From positions 22,620,939 through 22,684,938 of the forward strand of contig OX352766.1 in the NCBI GenBank assembly GCA_947095585.1: a stretch of DNA of 64,000 nt, written 5' to 3'. Numbering within the stretch: position 1 is the stretch's first letter; the number at the start of each line of letters is the position of its first letter. Below the pieces are notes generated by a model, which made no database searches, was not told the origin of the DNA, and saw only the letters and a program-made list of their open reading frames with translations. Source of the stretch: Nephrocerus scutellatus. Taxonomy: Eukaryota > Arthropoda > Insecta > Diptera > Pipunculidae. The position numbers were made by a program, and so were the translations under genes. Below are positions 25,448 through 37,400 of the stretch, piece after piece.

Positions 25448-28400
25448 AATTGTGTCATCAAAGGACTGTTTTAAAATTAAAAATTCATTCAAATTTTCAT
25501 AAAATGAACTTACAAAATGCATATTATAGAGCTCGTAATTTCTTGACCTTCTCAATTGCAATATATAACGCACTTATTTCGAAGTTCAATTGTTTCACCA
25601 AAGGATTGTTTTAGAATTAAAAATTAAATTAAATTTGAAACTTGGAATCATTTCATAAAATGAACTTACAAAATGCATATTATAGAGCTCGTAATTTCTT
25701 GACCTTCTCAGTTGTAATATATAACTCACTTATTTCGAAGTTCAATTGATTCATCAAAGGATTGTTTTAGAATTAAAAATTAAATTAAATTTGAAACTTG
25801 GAATCATTTCATAAAATTAACTTACAAAATGCATATTATAGAGCTCGTAATTTCTTGACCTTCTCAACTGTAATATATAACGCACTTATTTCGAAGTCCA
25901 ATTGTGTCATCAAAGGACTGTTTTAAAATTAAAAATTCATTCAAATTTTCATAAAATGAACTTACAAAATGCATATTATAGAGCTCGTAATTTCTTGACC
26001 TTCTCAATTGCAATATATAACGCACTTATTTCGAAGTTCAATTGTTTCACCAAAGGATTGTTTTAGAATTAAAAATTAAATTAAATTTGAAACTTGGAAT
26101 CATTTCATAAAATGAACTTACAAAATGCATATTATAGAGCTCGTAATTTCTTGACCTTCTCAACTGTAATATATAACGCAGTTATTTCGAAGTCCAATTG
26201 TGTCATCAAAGGACTGTTTTAAAATTAAAAATTCATTCAAATTTTCATAAAATGAACTTACAAAATGCATATTATAGAGCTCGTAATTTCTTGACCTTCT
26301 CAATTGCAATATATAACGCACTTATTTCGAAGTTCAATTGTTTCACCAAAGGATTGTTTTAGAATTAAAAATTAAATTAAATTTGAAACTTGGAATCATT
26401 TCATAAAATGAACTTACAAAATGCATATTATAGAGCTCGTAATTTCTTGACCTTCTCAGTTGTAATATATAACGCACTTATTTCGAAGTTCAATTGTTTC
26501 ACCAAAGGATTGTTTTAGAATTAAAAATTAAATTAAATTTGAAACTTGGAATCATTTCATAAAATGAACTTACAAAATGCATATTATAGAGCTCGTAATT
26601 TCTTGACCTTCTCAGTTGTAATATATAACTCACTTATTTCGAAGTTCAATTGTTTCATCAAAGGATTGTTTTAGAATTAAAAATTAAATTAAATTTGAAA
26701 CTTGGAATCATTTCATAAAATTAACTTACAAAATGCATAGTATAGAGCTCGTAATTTCTTGACCTTCTCAGTTGTAATATATAACGCAGTTATTTCGAAG
26801 TCCAATTGTGTCATCAAAGGACTGTTTTAAAATTAAAAATTCATTCAAATTTTCATAAAATGAACTTACAAAATGCATATTATAGAGCTCGTAATTTCTT
26901 GACCTTCTCAATTGCAATATATAACGCACTTATTTCGAAGTTCAATTGTTTCACCAAAGGATTGTTTTAGAATTAAAAATTAAATTAAATTTGAAACTTG
27001 GAATCATTTCATAAAATGAACTTACAAAATGCATATTATAGAGCTCGTAATTTCTTGACCTTCTCAGTTGTAATATATAACTCACTTATTTCGAAGTTCA
27101 ATTGTTTCATCAAAGGATTGTTTTAGAATTTAAAATTAAATTAAATTTGAAACTTGGAATCATTTCATAAAATTTACTTACAAAATGCATATTATAGAGC
27201 TCGTAATTTCTTGACCTTCTCAATTGCAATATATAACGCACTTATTTCGAAGTTCAATTGTTTCACCAAAGGATTGTTTTAGAATTAAAAATTAAATTAA
27301 ATTTGAAACTTGGAATCATTTCATAAAATGAACTTACAAAATGCATATTATAGAGCTCGTAATTTCTTGACCTTCTCAATTGCAATATATAACGCACTTA
27401 TTTCGAAGTTCAATTGTTTCACCAAAGGATTGTTTTAGAATTAAAAATTAAATTAAATTTGAAACTTGGAATCATTTCATAAAATGAACTTACAAAATGC
27501 ATATTATAGAGCTCGTAATTTCTTGACCTTCTCAGTTGTAATATATAACTCACTTATTTCGAAGTTCAATTGTTTCATCAAAGGATTGTTTTAGAATTAA
27601 AAATTAAATTAAATTTGAAACTTGGAATCATTTCATAAAATGAACTTACAAAATGCATATTATAGAGCTCGTAATTTCTTGACCTTCTCAGTTGTAATAT
27701 ATAACTCACTTATTTCGAAGTTCAATTGTTTCATCAAAGGATTGTTTTAGAATTAAAAATTAAATTAAATTTGAAACTTGGAATCATTTCATAAAATGAA
27801 CTTACAAAATGCATATTATAGAGCTCGTAATTTCTTGACCTTCTCAGTTGTAATATATAACTCACTTATTTCGAAGTTCAATTGTTTCATCAAAGGATTG
27901 TTTTAGAATTAAAAATTAAATTAAATTTGAAACTTGGAATCATTTCATAAAATGAACTTACAAAATGCATATTATAGAGCTCGTAATTTCTTGACCTTCT
28001 CAATTGCAATATATAACGCACTTATTTCGAAGTTCAATTGTTTCACCAAAGGATTGTTTTAGAATTAAAAATTAAATTAAATTTGAAACTTGGAATCATT
28101 TCATAAAATGAACTTACAAAATGCATATTATAGAGCTCGTAATTTCTTGACCTTCTCAGTTGTAATATATAACTCACTTATTTCGAAGTTCAATTGTTTC
28201 ATCAAAGGATTGTTTTAGAATTAAAAATTAAATTAAATTTGAAACTTGGAATCATTTCATAAAATGAACTTACAAAATGCATATTATAGAGCTCGTAATT
28301 TCTTGACCTTCTCAGTTGTAATATATAACTCACTTATTTCGAAGTTCAAGTGATTCATCAAAGGATTGTTTTAGAATTAAAAATTAAATTAAATTTGAAA

Positions 28401-29977
28401 CTTGGAATCATTTCATAAAATTAACTTACAAAATGCATATTATAGAGCTCGTAATTTCTTGACCTTCTCAACTGTAATATATAACGCACTTATTTCGAAG
28501 TCCAATTGTGTCATCAAAGGACTGTTTTAAAATTAAAAATTCATTCAAATTTTCATAAAATGAACTTACAAAATGCATATTATAGATCTCGTAATTTCTT
28601 GACCTTCTCAGTTGTAATATATAACTCACTTATTTCGAAGTTCAATTGTTTCATCAAAGGATTGTTTTAGAATTAAAAATTAAATTAAATTTGAAACTTG
28701 GAATCATTTCATAAAATTAACTTACAAAATGCATAGTATAGAGCTCGTAATTTCTTGACCTTCTCAGTTGTAATATATAACGCAGTTATTTCGAAGTCCA
28801 ATTGTGTCATCAAAGGACTGTTTTAAAATTAAAAATTCATTCAAATTTTCATAAAATGAACTTACAAAATGCATATTATAGAGCTCGTAATTTCTTGACC
28901 TTCTCAATTGCAATATATAACGCACTTATTTCGAAGTTCAATTGTTTCACCAAAGGATTGTTTTAGAATTAAAAATTAAATTAAATTTGAAACTTGGAAT
29001 CATTTCATAAAATGAACTTACAAAATGCATATTATAGAGCTCGTAATTTCTTGACCTTCTCAGTTGTAATATATAACTCACTTATTTCGAAGTTCAATTG
29101 TTTCATCAAAGGATTGTTTTAGAATTAAAAATTAAATTAAATTTGAAACTTGGAATCATTTCATAAAATTTACTTACAAAATGCATATTATAGAGCTCGT
29201 AATTTCTTGACCTTCTCAATTGCAATATATAACGCACTTATTTCGAAGTCCAATTGTGTCATCAAAGGACTGTTTTAAAATTAAAAATTCATTCAAATTT
29301 TCATAAAATGAACTTACAAAATGCATATTATAGAGCTCGTAATTTCTTGACCTTCTCAATTGCAATATATAACGCACTTATTTCGAAGTTCAATTGTTTC
29401 ACCAAAGGATTGTTTTAGAATTAAAAATTAAATTAAATTTGAAACTTGGAATCATTTCATAAAATGAACTTACAAAATGCATATTATAGAGCTCGTAATT
29501 TCTTGACCTTCTCAGTTGTAATATATAACTCACTTATTTCGAAGTTCAATTGTTTCATCAAAGGATTGTTTTAGAATTAAAAATTAAATTAAATTTGAAA
29601 CTTGGAATCATTTCATAAAATGAACTTACAAAATGCATATTATAGAGCTCGTAATTTCTTGACCTTCTCAACTGTAATATATAACGCAGTTATTTCGAAG
29701 TCCAATTGTGTCATCAAAGGACTGTTTTAAAATTAAAAATTCATTCAAATTTTCATAAAATGAACTTACAAAATGCATATTATAGAGCTCGTAATTTCTT
29801 GACCTTCTCAATTGCAATATATAACGCACTTATTTCGAAGTTCAATTGTTTCACCAAAGGATTGTTTTAGAATTAAAAATTAAATTAAATTTGAAACTTG
29901 GAATCATTTCATAAAATGAACTTACAAAATGCATATTATAGAGCTCGTAATTTCTTGACCTTCTCAGTTGTAATATA
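25448..29977. repeat. Satellite array, L monomers with CAGTTG/ACTCAC boundary and S monomers
   Basis: Mostly L monomers in which CAGTTGTAATATATAACTCAC spans the boundary. They alternate with L monomers having CAATTGCAATATATAACGCAC and with S monomers having AAAAATTCATTC. Near-identical trios recur (for example at about 25.4-26.0 and 28.4-29.0 kb). The array stops in GTAATATA at the retrotransposon. No gene is visible. Confidence 0.94.
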
Positions 29978-30211
29978 GTTTAGTTTAGTTTATTAATCTT
30001 CAAGGTATACTTTACAAGATTTGAACAAGTAATAACTTAATACAAAAATAAAAATAAATATATTACTACTGAATTTTTAACAAACTTAATATATATTTTT
30101 TAAATATATCTCTATTAATAAGGAAAATGTCTAAATGATTACAATATTTATTAAATACAGAGCAAGCATGAGCAATTGGACCATTAAGTCCATAATTTGT
30201 TCTATGATTTC

Positions 30212-31933
30212 TTAAATGCAAAAGGTTACAATTCTAAAGTGCCTATTCGGGGCATGAAAAGGAATTAAACTCAAAAGCTCAGGACAGTCCACCGTGTTCA
30301 TAATTAAGTCCCTGACGAACATAATGTAATAATAATTTCTTCTCGAATTCAGAGGTATTAAATCGAAAAGAAGTAATCTTGAGTTATATGGAGGCAGCTC
30401 CCCCGGCCAATTCAATTTACGAATGGAAAAACGACTAAAATTTTTTTGAACCCTTTCAATTCTGTTGATACTATTTGCATAATAAGGGCACCAGACAATA
30501 CAGCAGTATTCCAAGACCGAGCGTACAAGAGAGACATACAATGACTTCAGTGTATATGGGTCAATAAAATCTTTAGAGTTCCGCTTTACAAAACCTAACA
30601 TTCTATTTGCTCTAGCAATAACAAAGTCGTAGTGAAGATGAAATGTTAACTTAGAGTCAAAAATAACACCAAGATCACAATTTTGAAAAACTCTTTTTAA
30701 CTTTACTTTTTCAATGTTATAATTCGACAATAGGGGATGCGCTTTTCTTGAGAATGAAAGAACACTGCATTTATTAATATTAAAATATAGCTTGTTAATG
30801 TTACACCATCTTGTAACATTATCAATGTCCTCCTAAAGTAGTAAGCAATCAGTTTCACGTTTGATTGAAAAGAACAGTTTAACATCATCCGCATACAGCA
30901 AGCATTTTGCATTTTCAACATAAAGTGGCAAATCGTTTATAAACAAAATAAACAGAAGAGGCCCCAAATGACTACCCTGCGGAACGCCAGAAGAATTAAA
31001 TATAAGGTCGGAAGTTACCTCACCTATTTTTACTCTTTGGTTTCTGCCTAATAAGTAGCTAGAAAGCCATTTTAGCATTGAAGAATGGAATCCTAATTTT
31101 TTTAATTTAGCAATCAAAATGCTATGCTGCACCCGGTCGAAAGCCTAAGCAAAGTCTGTATAAACCACATCCACTTGACGACCGTACTCTATCTCATTTA
31201 CACAATAATCTGTGAAAAGTGAAAGATTTGTCGCAGTAGAACGGCCTGTTAAAAAGCCATGTTGAAATGATGAAATTCTATTCCTTAAAGCCGACACAAT
31301 CTTTTTCTTCACAATTGTCTCGAAAATTTTTGGTATTAAAGGAAGCTTTGAAATTGGCCTATAATTTTCAATAAGTAGGCGAGATCCCGCTTTTTGAATT
31401 GGTGGAATATATGAAAATTTCCATTCTTCCAGGAATTCTCCTTGCTCCAAAGATTTGTTGAAAATATGTAGCAATGGTTCAGTAATGCTTAATACACAAT
31501 TTTTTAAAAAGACTGAAGGAATATCATCCGGTCCACCATACTTATTGATGTCAATATTCGATAGTTCAAATTCAACTTCTTCTTTCGTAAGAGATAATTG
31601 ACCCAAATCTGTTAGTTCGCCACCAATTAATATAGCATTATCCCTATTCAGAGTTACTCTTGCAAAATTTGATCTAAAATAATTTGCAAACATGTTACAA
31701 ATGGTCTTTAAATCATTGGATGTCTCCCCATAATACGAAAGATTAGAGGGTAATCCAAAAGTTTTCTTTTTTTTATTCAAGAAATTCCAGAAAACTTTAG
31801 GATTACTCTTAATATCAGACTCAACAGACATTAAATATTGACTAAAGGTGTATTTCTTAAGAAATTCATACTCTTTTCTTAATCGTCTAAGTTCCATTCG
31901 CAAACACGAATCGTTCTTGCTTTTTTTTGCCAT
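30212..31933 (-). pseudogene. Reverse transcriptase domain of the retrotransposon, two amber stops
   Basis: One frame runs from 31933 to the stop at 30212, broken by TAG codons at 31145-31147 and 30833-30835. Motifs appear in the normal order: YGGPDDIPSVFLKN, NYRPISKLPLIPKIFE, FQHGFLTGRSTATNL, VVYTDFA-stop-AFDRV, SSGVPQGSHLGPLLF, YADDVKLF (30881-30895), LGVIFDSKLTF, then the thumb-like LKSLYVSLVRSVLEY. The catalytic Asp of TDFA and both Asp of YADD are kept. The first stop sits where relatives usually have Lys and the second where they usually have Gln, each one base from TAG. A frameshift near 30227 cuts off the true C-terminus. Confidence 0.92.
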
Positions 31934-31934
31934 T

Positions 31935-32072
31935 TTAGATGTTCAAGTTTTTCAATCTCTTTAGACTATTTTTAAACCAAATAGGCTTATTCCCCTTTCT
32001 GACTTTTTTTTTTGGAACAGAAATATGTAAAATAAATTCTATTTTATTTATGAATACTTCATAACATTCACT
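31935..32072 (-). pseudogene. Linker between endonuclease and reverse transcriptase, third frame
   Basis: About 45 codons in a frame different from both neighbours encode a basic stretch including VPKKKVRKGNKPIWF and SLKRLKNLN. That is typical of the region just before reverse transcriptase in Jockey/CR1-group elements. The TAA at 31935-31937 falls two bases before the next segment's ATG, so a single-base change probably caused the frame break. Confidence 0.7.
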
Positions 32073-32484
32073 TTAAACTTAAGTTCCTGAAAAGATGACT
32101 CCAATCTAAAGTATTCAGATAATTTTTGATATTATTAAAATCAACTGCAGTAAAATCATACTTGTAACTTATCAAAGAATTTAAGCCCAAGTCAATATTA
32201 GAAAAGATAGTTAGGTTAAAATCTATACATAAAGACTTGTGATGAACACTATCCTTTAATAGCTGAACATTTGCAGACGAAATCTGAGCTTCAAGTTCCC
32301 TATGGATGAAAATAAGGTCTAAAATCCGATTAATTTCATTTTTTACATCATTGATTTGAATAAAATTTAAAGCAAACATTGAATCAATTGTTTTATGTTC
32401 CATTTCCTTTGTTAAATTTACAGGTATAAGACATTTTTCTTCGTCGGAATAAGCCCAACTAAGGTTACCTAAGTTGAAATCGCC
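32068..32484 (-). pseudogene. Endonuclease (APE-type) C-terminal fragment of the retrotransposon
   Basis: The fragment begins at GDFNLGNLSW, the conserved Asp-Asn motif of the exonuclease-endonuclease-phosphatase fold found in APE-type non-LTR endonucleases. It continues to a serine- and histidine-containing region (LKDSVHHKSLCIDF) that fits the SDHxxi motif near the end of that fold, though with the SDH changed. The N-terminal half with the other catalytic residues is missing because of the 5' truncation. The four codons before GDFN in this frame are satellite. The frame stops at TGA 32068-32070, where the linker continues in another frame. Confidence 0.82.
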
Positions 32485-34489
32485 TATATAACTCACTTAT
32501 TTCGAAGTTCAATTGTTTCATCAAAGGATTGTTTTAGAATTAAAAATTAAATTAAATTTGAAACTTGGAATCATTTCATAAAATTTACTTACAAAATGCA
32601 TATTATAGAGCTCGTAATTTCTTTACCTTCTCAATTGCAATATATAACGCACTTATTTCGAAGTTCAATTGTTTCACCAAAGGATTGTTTTAGAATTAAA
32701 AATTAAATTAAATTTGAAACTTGGAATCATTTCATAAAATTAACTTACAAAATGCATATTATAGAGCTCGTAATTTCTTGACCTTCTCATTTGTAATATA
32801 TAACTCACTTATTTCGAAGTTCAATTGTTTCATCAAAGGATTGTTTTAGAATTAAAAATTAAATTAAATTTGAAACTTGGAATCATTTCATAAAATTAAC
32901 TTACAAAATGCATATTATAGAGCTCGTAATTTCTTGACCTTCTCAACTGTAATATATAACGCACTTATTTCGAAGTCCAATTGTGTCATCAAAGGACTGT
33001 TTTAAAATTAAACATTCATTCAAATTTTCATAAAATGAACTTACAAAATGCATATTATAGAGCTCGTAATTTCTTGACCTTCTCAATTGCAATATATAAC
33101 GCACTTATTTCGAAGTTCAATTGTTTCACCAAAGGATTGTTTTAGAATTAAAAATTAAATTAAATTTGAAACTTGGAATCATTTCATAAAATTAACTTAC
33201 AAAATGCATATTATAGAGCTCGTAATTTCTTGACCTTCTCAATTGCAATATATAACGCACTTATTTCGAAGTCCAATTGTGTCATCAAAGGACTGTTTTA
33301 AAATTAAACATTCATTCAAATTTTCATAAAATGAACTTACAAAATGCATATTATAGAGCTCGTAATTTCTGGGCCTTCTCAGTTGTAATATATAACTCAC
33401 TTATTTCGAAGTTCAATTGTTTCATCAAAGAATTGTTTTAGAATTAAAAATTAAATTAAATTTGAAACTTGGAATCATTTCATAAAATTAACTTACAAAA
33501 TGCATATTATAGAGCTCGTAATTTCTTGACCTTCTCAGTTGTAATATATAACTCACTTATTTCGAAGTTAAATTGTTTCGTCAAAGGATTGTTTTAGAAT
33601 TAAAAATTAAATTAAATTTGAAACTTGGAATCATTTCATAAAATTAACTTACAAAATGCATATTATAGAGCTCGTAATTTCTTGACCTTCTCAACTGTAA
33701 TATATAACGCACTTATTTCGAAGTCCAATTGTGTCATCAAAGGACTGTTTTAAAATTAAACATTCATTCAAATTTTCATAAAATGAACTTACAAAATGCA
33801 TATTATAGAGCTCGTAATTTCTTGACCTTCTCAATTGCAATATAAAACGCAGTTATTTCGAAGTCCAATTGTGTCATCAAAGGACTGTTTTAAAATTAAA
33901 AATTAAATTAAATTTGAAACTTGGAATCATTTCATAAAATTAACTTACAAAATGCATATTATAGAGCTCGTAATTTCTTGACCTTCTCAGTTGTAATATA
34001 TAACTCACTTATTTCGAAGTTCAATTGTTTCATCAAAGGATTGTTTTAGAATTAAAAATTAAATTAATTTTGAAACTTGGAATCATTTCATAAAATGAAC
34101 CTACAAAATGCATATTATAGAGCTCATAATTTCTTGACCTTCTCAATTGCAATATATAACGCACTTATTTCGAAGTTCAATTGTGTCATCAAAGGATTGT
34201 TTTAGAATTAAAAATTAAATTAAATTTGAAACTTGGAATCATTTCATAAAATGAACTTACAAAATGCATATTATAGAGCTCGTAATTTCTTGACCTTCTC
34301 AACTGTAATATATAACGCACTTATTTCGAAGTCCAATTGTGTCATTAAAGGACTGTTTTAGAATTAAAAATTCAATCAAATTTGAAACTTGGAACCATTT
34401 CATAAAATGAACTTACAAAATGCATATTATAGAGCTCGTAATTTCTTGACCCTCTCAGTTGTAATACGGGACGCACTTAATACTAAGTC
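32485..34489. repeat. Satellite array continuing the left-hand variants
   Basis: The array resumes as TATA then TAACTCAC and keeps the left-array variants (CAGTTG/ACTCAC boundary, AAACATTCATTC short monomers) up to about 34.0 kb. At 34.3-34.5 kb the first right-array variants appear: ATTCAATCAAATTTG with GGAACCATTTC, and TACGGGACGCACTTAA in place of the TATATA boundary (34465). No gene is visible. Confidence 0.93.
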
Positions 34490-37400
34490 CAATTGTGTCA
34501 TCAAAGGACTGTTTTAAAATTAAAAATTCATTCAAATTTTCATAAAATGAACTTACAAAATGCATATTATAGAGCTCGTCATTTCTTGACCTTCTCAATT
34601 GCAATATATAACGCACTTATTTCGAAGTTAAATTGTGTCATCAAAGGATTGTTTTAGAATTAAAAATTAAATTAAATTTGAAACTTGGAATCATTTCATA
34701 AAATGAACTTACAAAATGCATATTATAGAGCTCGTAATTTCTTGACCTTCTCAGTTGTAATACGGGACGCACTTAATTCTAATTCCAATTGTGTCATCAA
34801 AGGACTGTTTTAAAATTAAAAATTCATTCAAATTTTCATAAAATTAACTTACAAAATGCATATTATAGAGCTTGTAATTTCTTGACCTTCTCAATTGCAA
34901 TATATAACGCACTTATTTCGAAGTTCAATTGTTTCACCAAAGGATTGTTTTAGAATTAAAAATTAAATTAAATTTGAAACTTGGAATCATTTCATAAAAT
35001 TAACTTACAAAATGCATATTATAGAGCTCGTTATTTCTTGACCTTCTCAATTGCAATATATAACGCACTTATTTCGAAGTTCAATTGTTTCATCAAAGGA
35101 TTGTTTTAGAATTAAAAATTAAATAAAATTTGAAACTTGGAATCATTTCATAAAATTAACTTACAAAATGCATATTATAGAGCTCGTAATTTCTTGACCT
35201 TCTCAACTGTAATATATAACGCAGTTATTTCGAAGTCCAATTGGGTCATCAAAGGACTGTTTTAAAATTAAAAATTCATTCAAATTTTCATAAAATGAAC
35301 TTACAAAATGCATATTATAGAGCTCGTCATTTCTTGACCTTCTCAATTGCAATATATAACGCACTTATATCGAAGTTCAATTGTGTCATCAAAGAATTGT
35401 TTTAGAATTAAAAATTAAATTAAATTTGAAACTTGGAATCATTTCATAAAATTAACTTACAAAATGCATATTATAGAGCTCGTCATTTCTTGACCTTCTT
35501 AATTGCAATATATAACGCACTTATTTCGAAGTTCAATTGTGTCATCAAAGGATTGTTTTAGAATTAAAAATTAAATTAAATTTGAAACTTGGAATCATTT
35601 CATAAAATGAACTTACAAAATGCATATTATAGAGCTCGTCATTTCTTGACCTTCTCAATTGCAATATATAACGCACTTATTTCGAAGTTCAATTGTGTCA
35701 TCAAAGGATTGTTTTAGAATTAAAAATTAAATTAAATTTGAAACTTGGAATCATTTCATAAAATTAACTTAAAAATGCATATTATAGAGCTCGTTATTTT
35801 CTTGACCTTCTCAATTGCAATATATAACGCACTTATTTCGAAGTTCAATTGTTTCATCAAAGGATTGTTTTAGAATTAAAAATTAAATTAAATTTGAAAC
35901 TTGGAATCATTTCATAAAATTAACTAACAAAATGTATATTATAGAGCTCGTAATTTCTTGACCTTCTCAACTGTAATATATAACGCACTTATTTCGAAGT
36001 CCAATTGTGTCATCAAAGGACTGTTTTAAAATTAAAAATTCATTCAAATTTTCATAAAATGAACTTACAAAATGCATATTATAGAGCTCGTCATTTCTTG
36101 ACCTTCTCAATTGCAATATATAACGCACTTATTTCGAAGTTAAATTGTGTCATCAAAGGATTGTTTTAGAATTAAAAATTAAATTAAATTTGAAACTTGG
36201 AATCATTTCATAAAATGAACTTACAAAATGCATATTATAGAGCTCGTAATTTCTTGACCTTCTCAGTTGTAATACGGGACGCACTTAATACTAATTCCAA
36301 TTGTGTCATCAAAGGACTGTTTTAAAATTAAAAATTCATTCAAATTTTCATAAAATTAACTTACAAAATGCATATTATAGAGCTTGTAATTTCTTGACCT
36401 TCTCAATTGTAATATATAACGCACTTATTTCGAAGTCCAATTGTGTCATCAAAGGACTGTTTTAGAATTAAAAATTAAATTAAATTTGAAACTTGGAATC
36501 ATTTCATAAAATTAACTTACAAAATGCATATTATAGAGCTCGTTATTTCTTGACCTTCTCAATTGCAATATATAACGCACTTATTTCGAAGTTCAATTGT
36601 TTCATCAAAGGATTGTTTTAGAATTAAAAATTAAATAAAATTTGAAACTTGGAATCATTTCATAAAATTAACTTACAAAATGCATATTATAGAGCTCGTA
36701 ATTTCTTGACCTTCTCAACTGTAATATATAACGCAGTTATTTCGAAGTCCAATTGGGTCATCAAAGGACTGTTTTAAAATTAAAAATTCATTCAAATTTT
36801 CATAAAATGAACTTACAAAATGCATATTATAGAGCTCGTCATTTCTTGACCTTCTCAATTGCAATATATAACGCACTTATATCGAAGTTCAATTGTGTCA
36901 TCAAAGAATTGTTTTAGAATTAAAAATTAAATTAAATTTGAAACTTGGAATCATTTCATAAAATTAACTTACAAAATGCATATTATAGAGCTCGTCATTT
37001 CTTGACCTTCTTAATTGCAATATATAACGCACTTATTTCGAAGTTCAATTGTGTCATCAAAGGATTGTTTTAGAATTAAAAATTAAATTAAATTTGAAAC
37101 TTGGAATCATTTCATAAAATGAACTTACAAAATGCATATTATAGAGCTCGTCATTTCTTGACCTTCTCAATTGCAATATATAACGCACTTATTTCGAAGT
37201 TCAATTGTGTCATCAAAGGATTGTTTTAGAATTAAAAATTAAATTAAATTTGAAACTTGGAATCATTTCATAAAATTAACTTAAAAATGCATATTATAGA
37301 GCTCGTTATTTTCTTGACCTTCTCAATTGCAATATATAACGCACTTATTTCGAAGTTCAATTGTTTCATCAAAGGATTGTTTTAGAATTAAAAATTAAAT

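Larger units (their letters stand above)
29978..32484 (-). mobile_element. 5'-truncated non-LTR retrotransposon (Jockey/CR1-like), 2507 bp
   Basis: On the minus strand the element reads endonuclease C-terminal part, reverse transcriptase, C-terminal domain, about 90 bp of 3' sequence, and a tail of three TAAAC-like units (plus strand GTTTAGTTTAGTTTATT at 29978). There is no long poly-A. It is flanked by TATA on both sides (29974-29977 and 32485-32488). Removing it restores GTAATATATAACTCAC, a normal monomer boundary. The 5' end stops inside the endonuclease at the codons for GDFN, as expected from incomplete reverse transcription. With frameshifts and stops in the coding region it is a dead copy. 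The Jockey or CR1 grouping rests on motif order and is not a phylogenetic result. Confidence 0.93.
30066..32484 (-). pseudogene. Degenerate ORF2-type polyprotein (endonuclease and reverse transcriptase)
   Basis: The reading is spread over four frame segments: endonuclease fragment 32484-32068, linker 32072-31935, reverse transcriptase 31933-30212, and C-terminal tail 30227-30066. Three frameshifts join them, at about 32070, 31934 and 30227. Two in-frame TAG codons also interrupt the third segment, at 31145-31147 and 30833-30835. In an active element the protein nicks target DNA and reverse-transcribes the element RNA at the nick. Here no segment could give a complete enzyme. The tail segment contains RTNYGLNGPIAHACSVFN and ends at the TAG at 30066-30068, which I take as the original stop. 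Confidence 0.9.

Noticed and set aside
30703..30921. Minus-strand 72-residue open frame in the retrotransposon
   Set aside because: It lies in a different frame from the reverse transcriptase over the YADD region and is a shadow.
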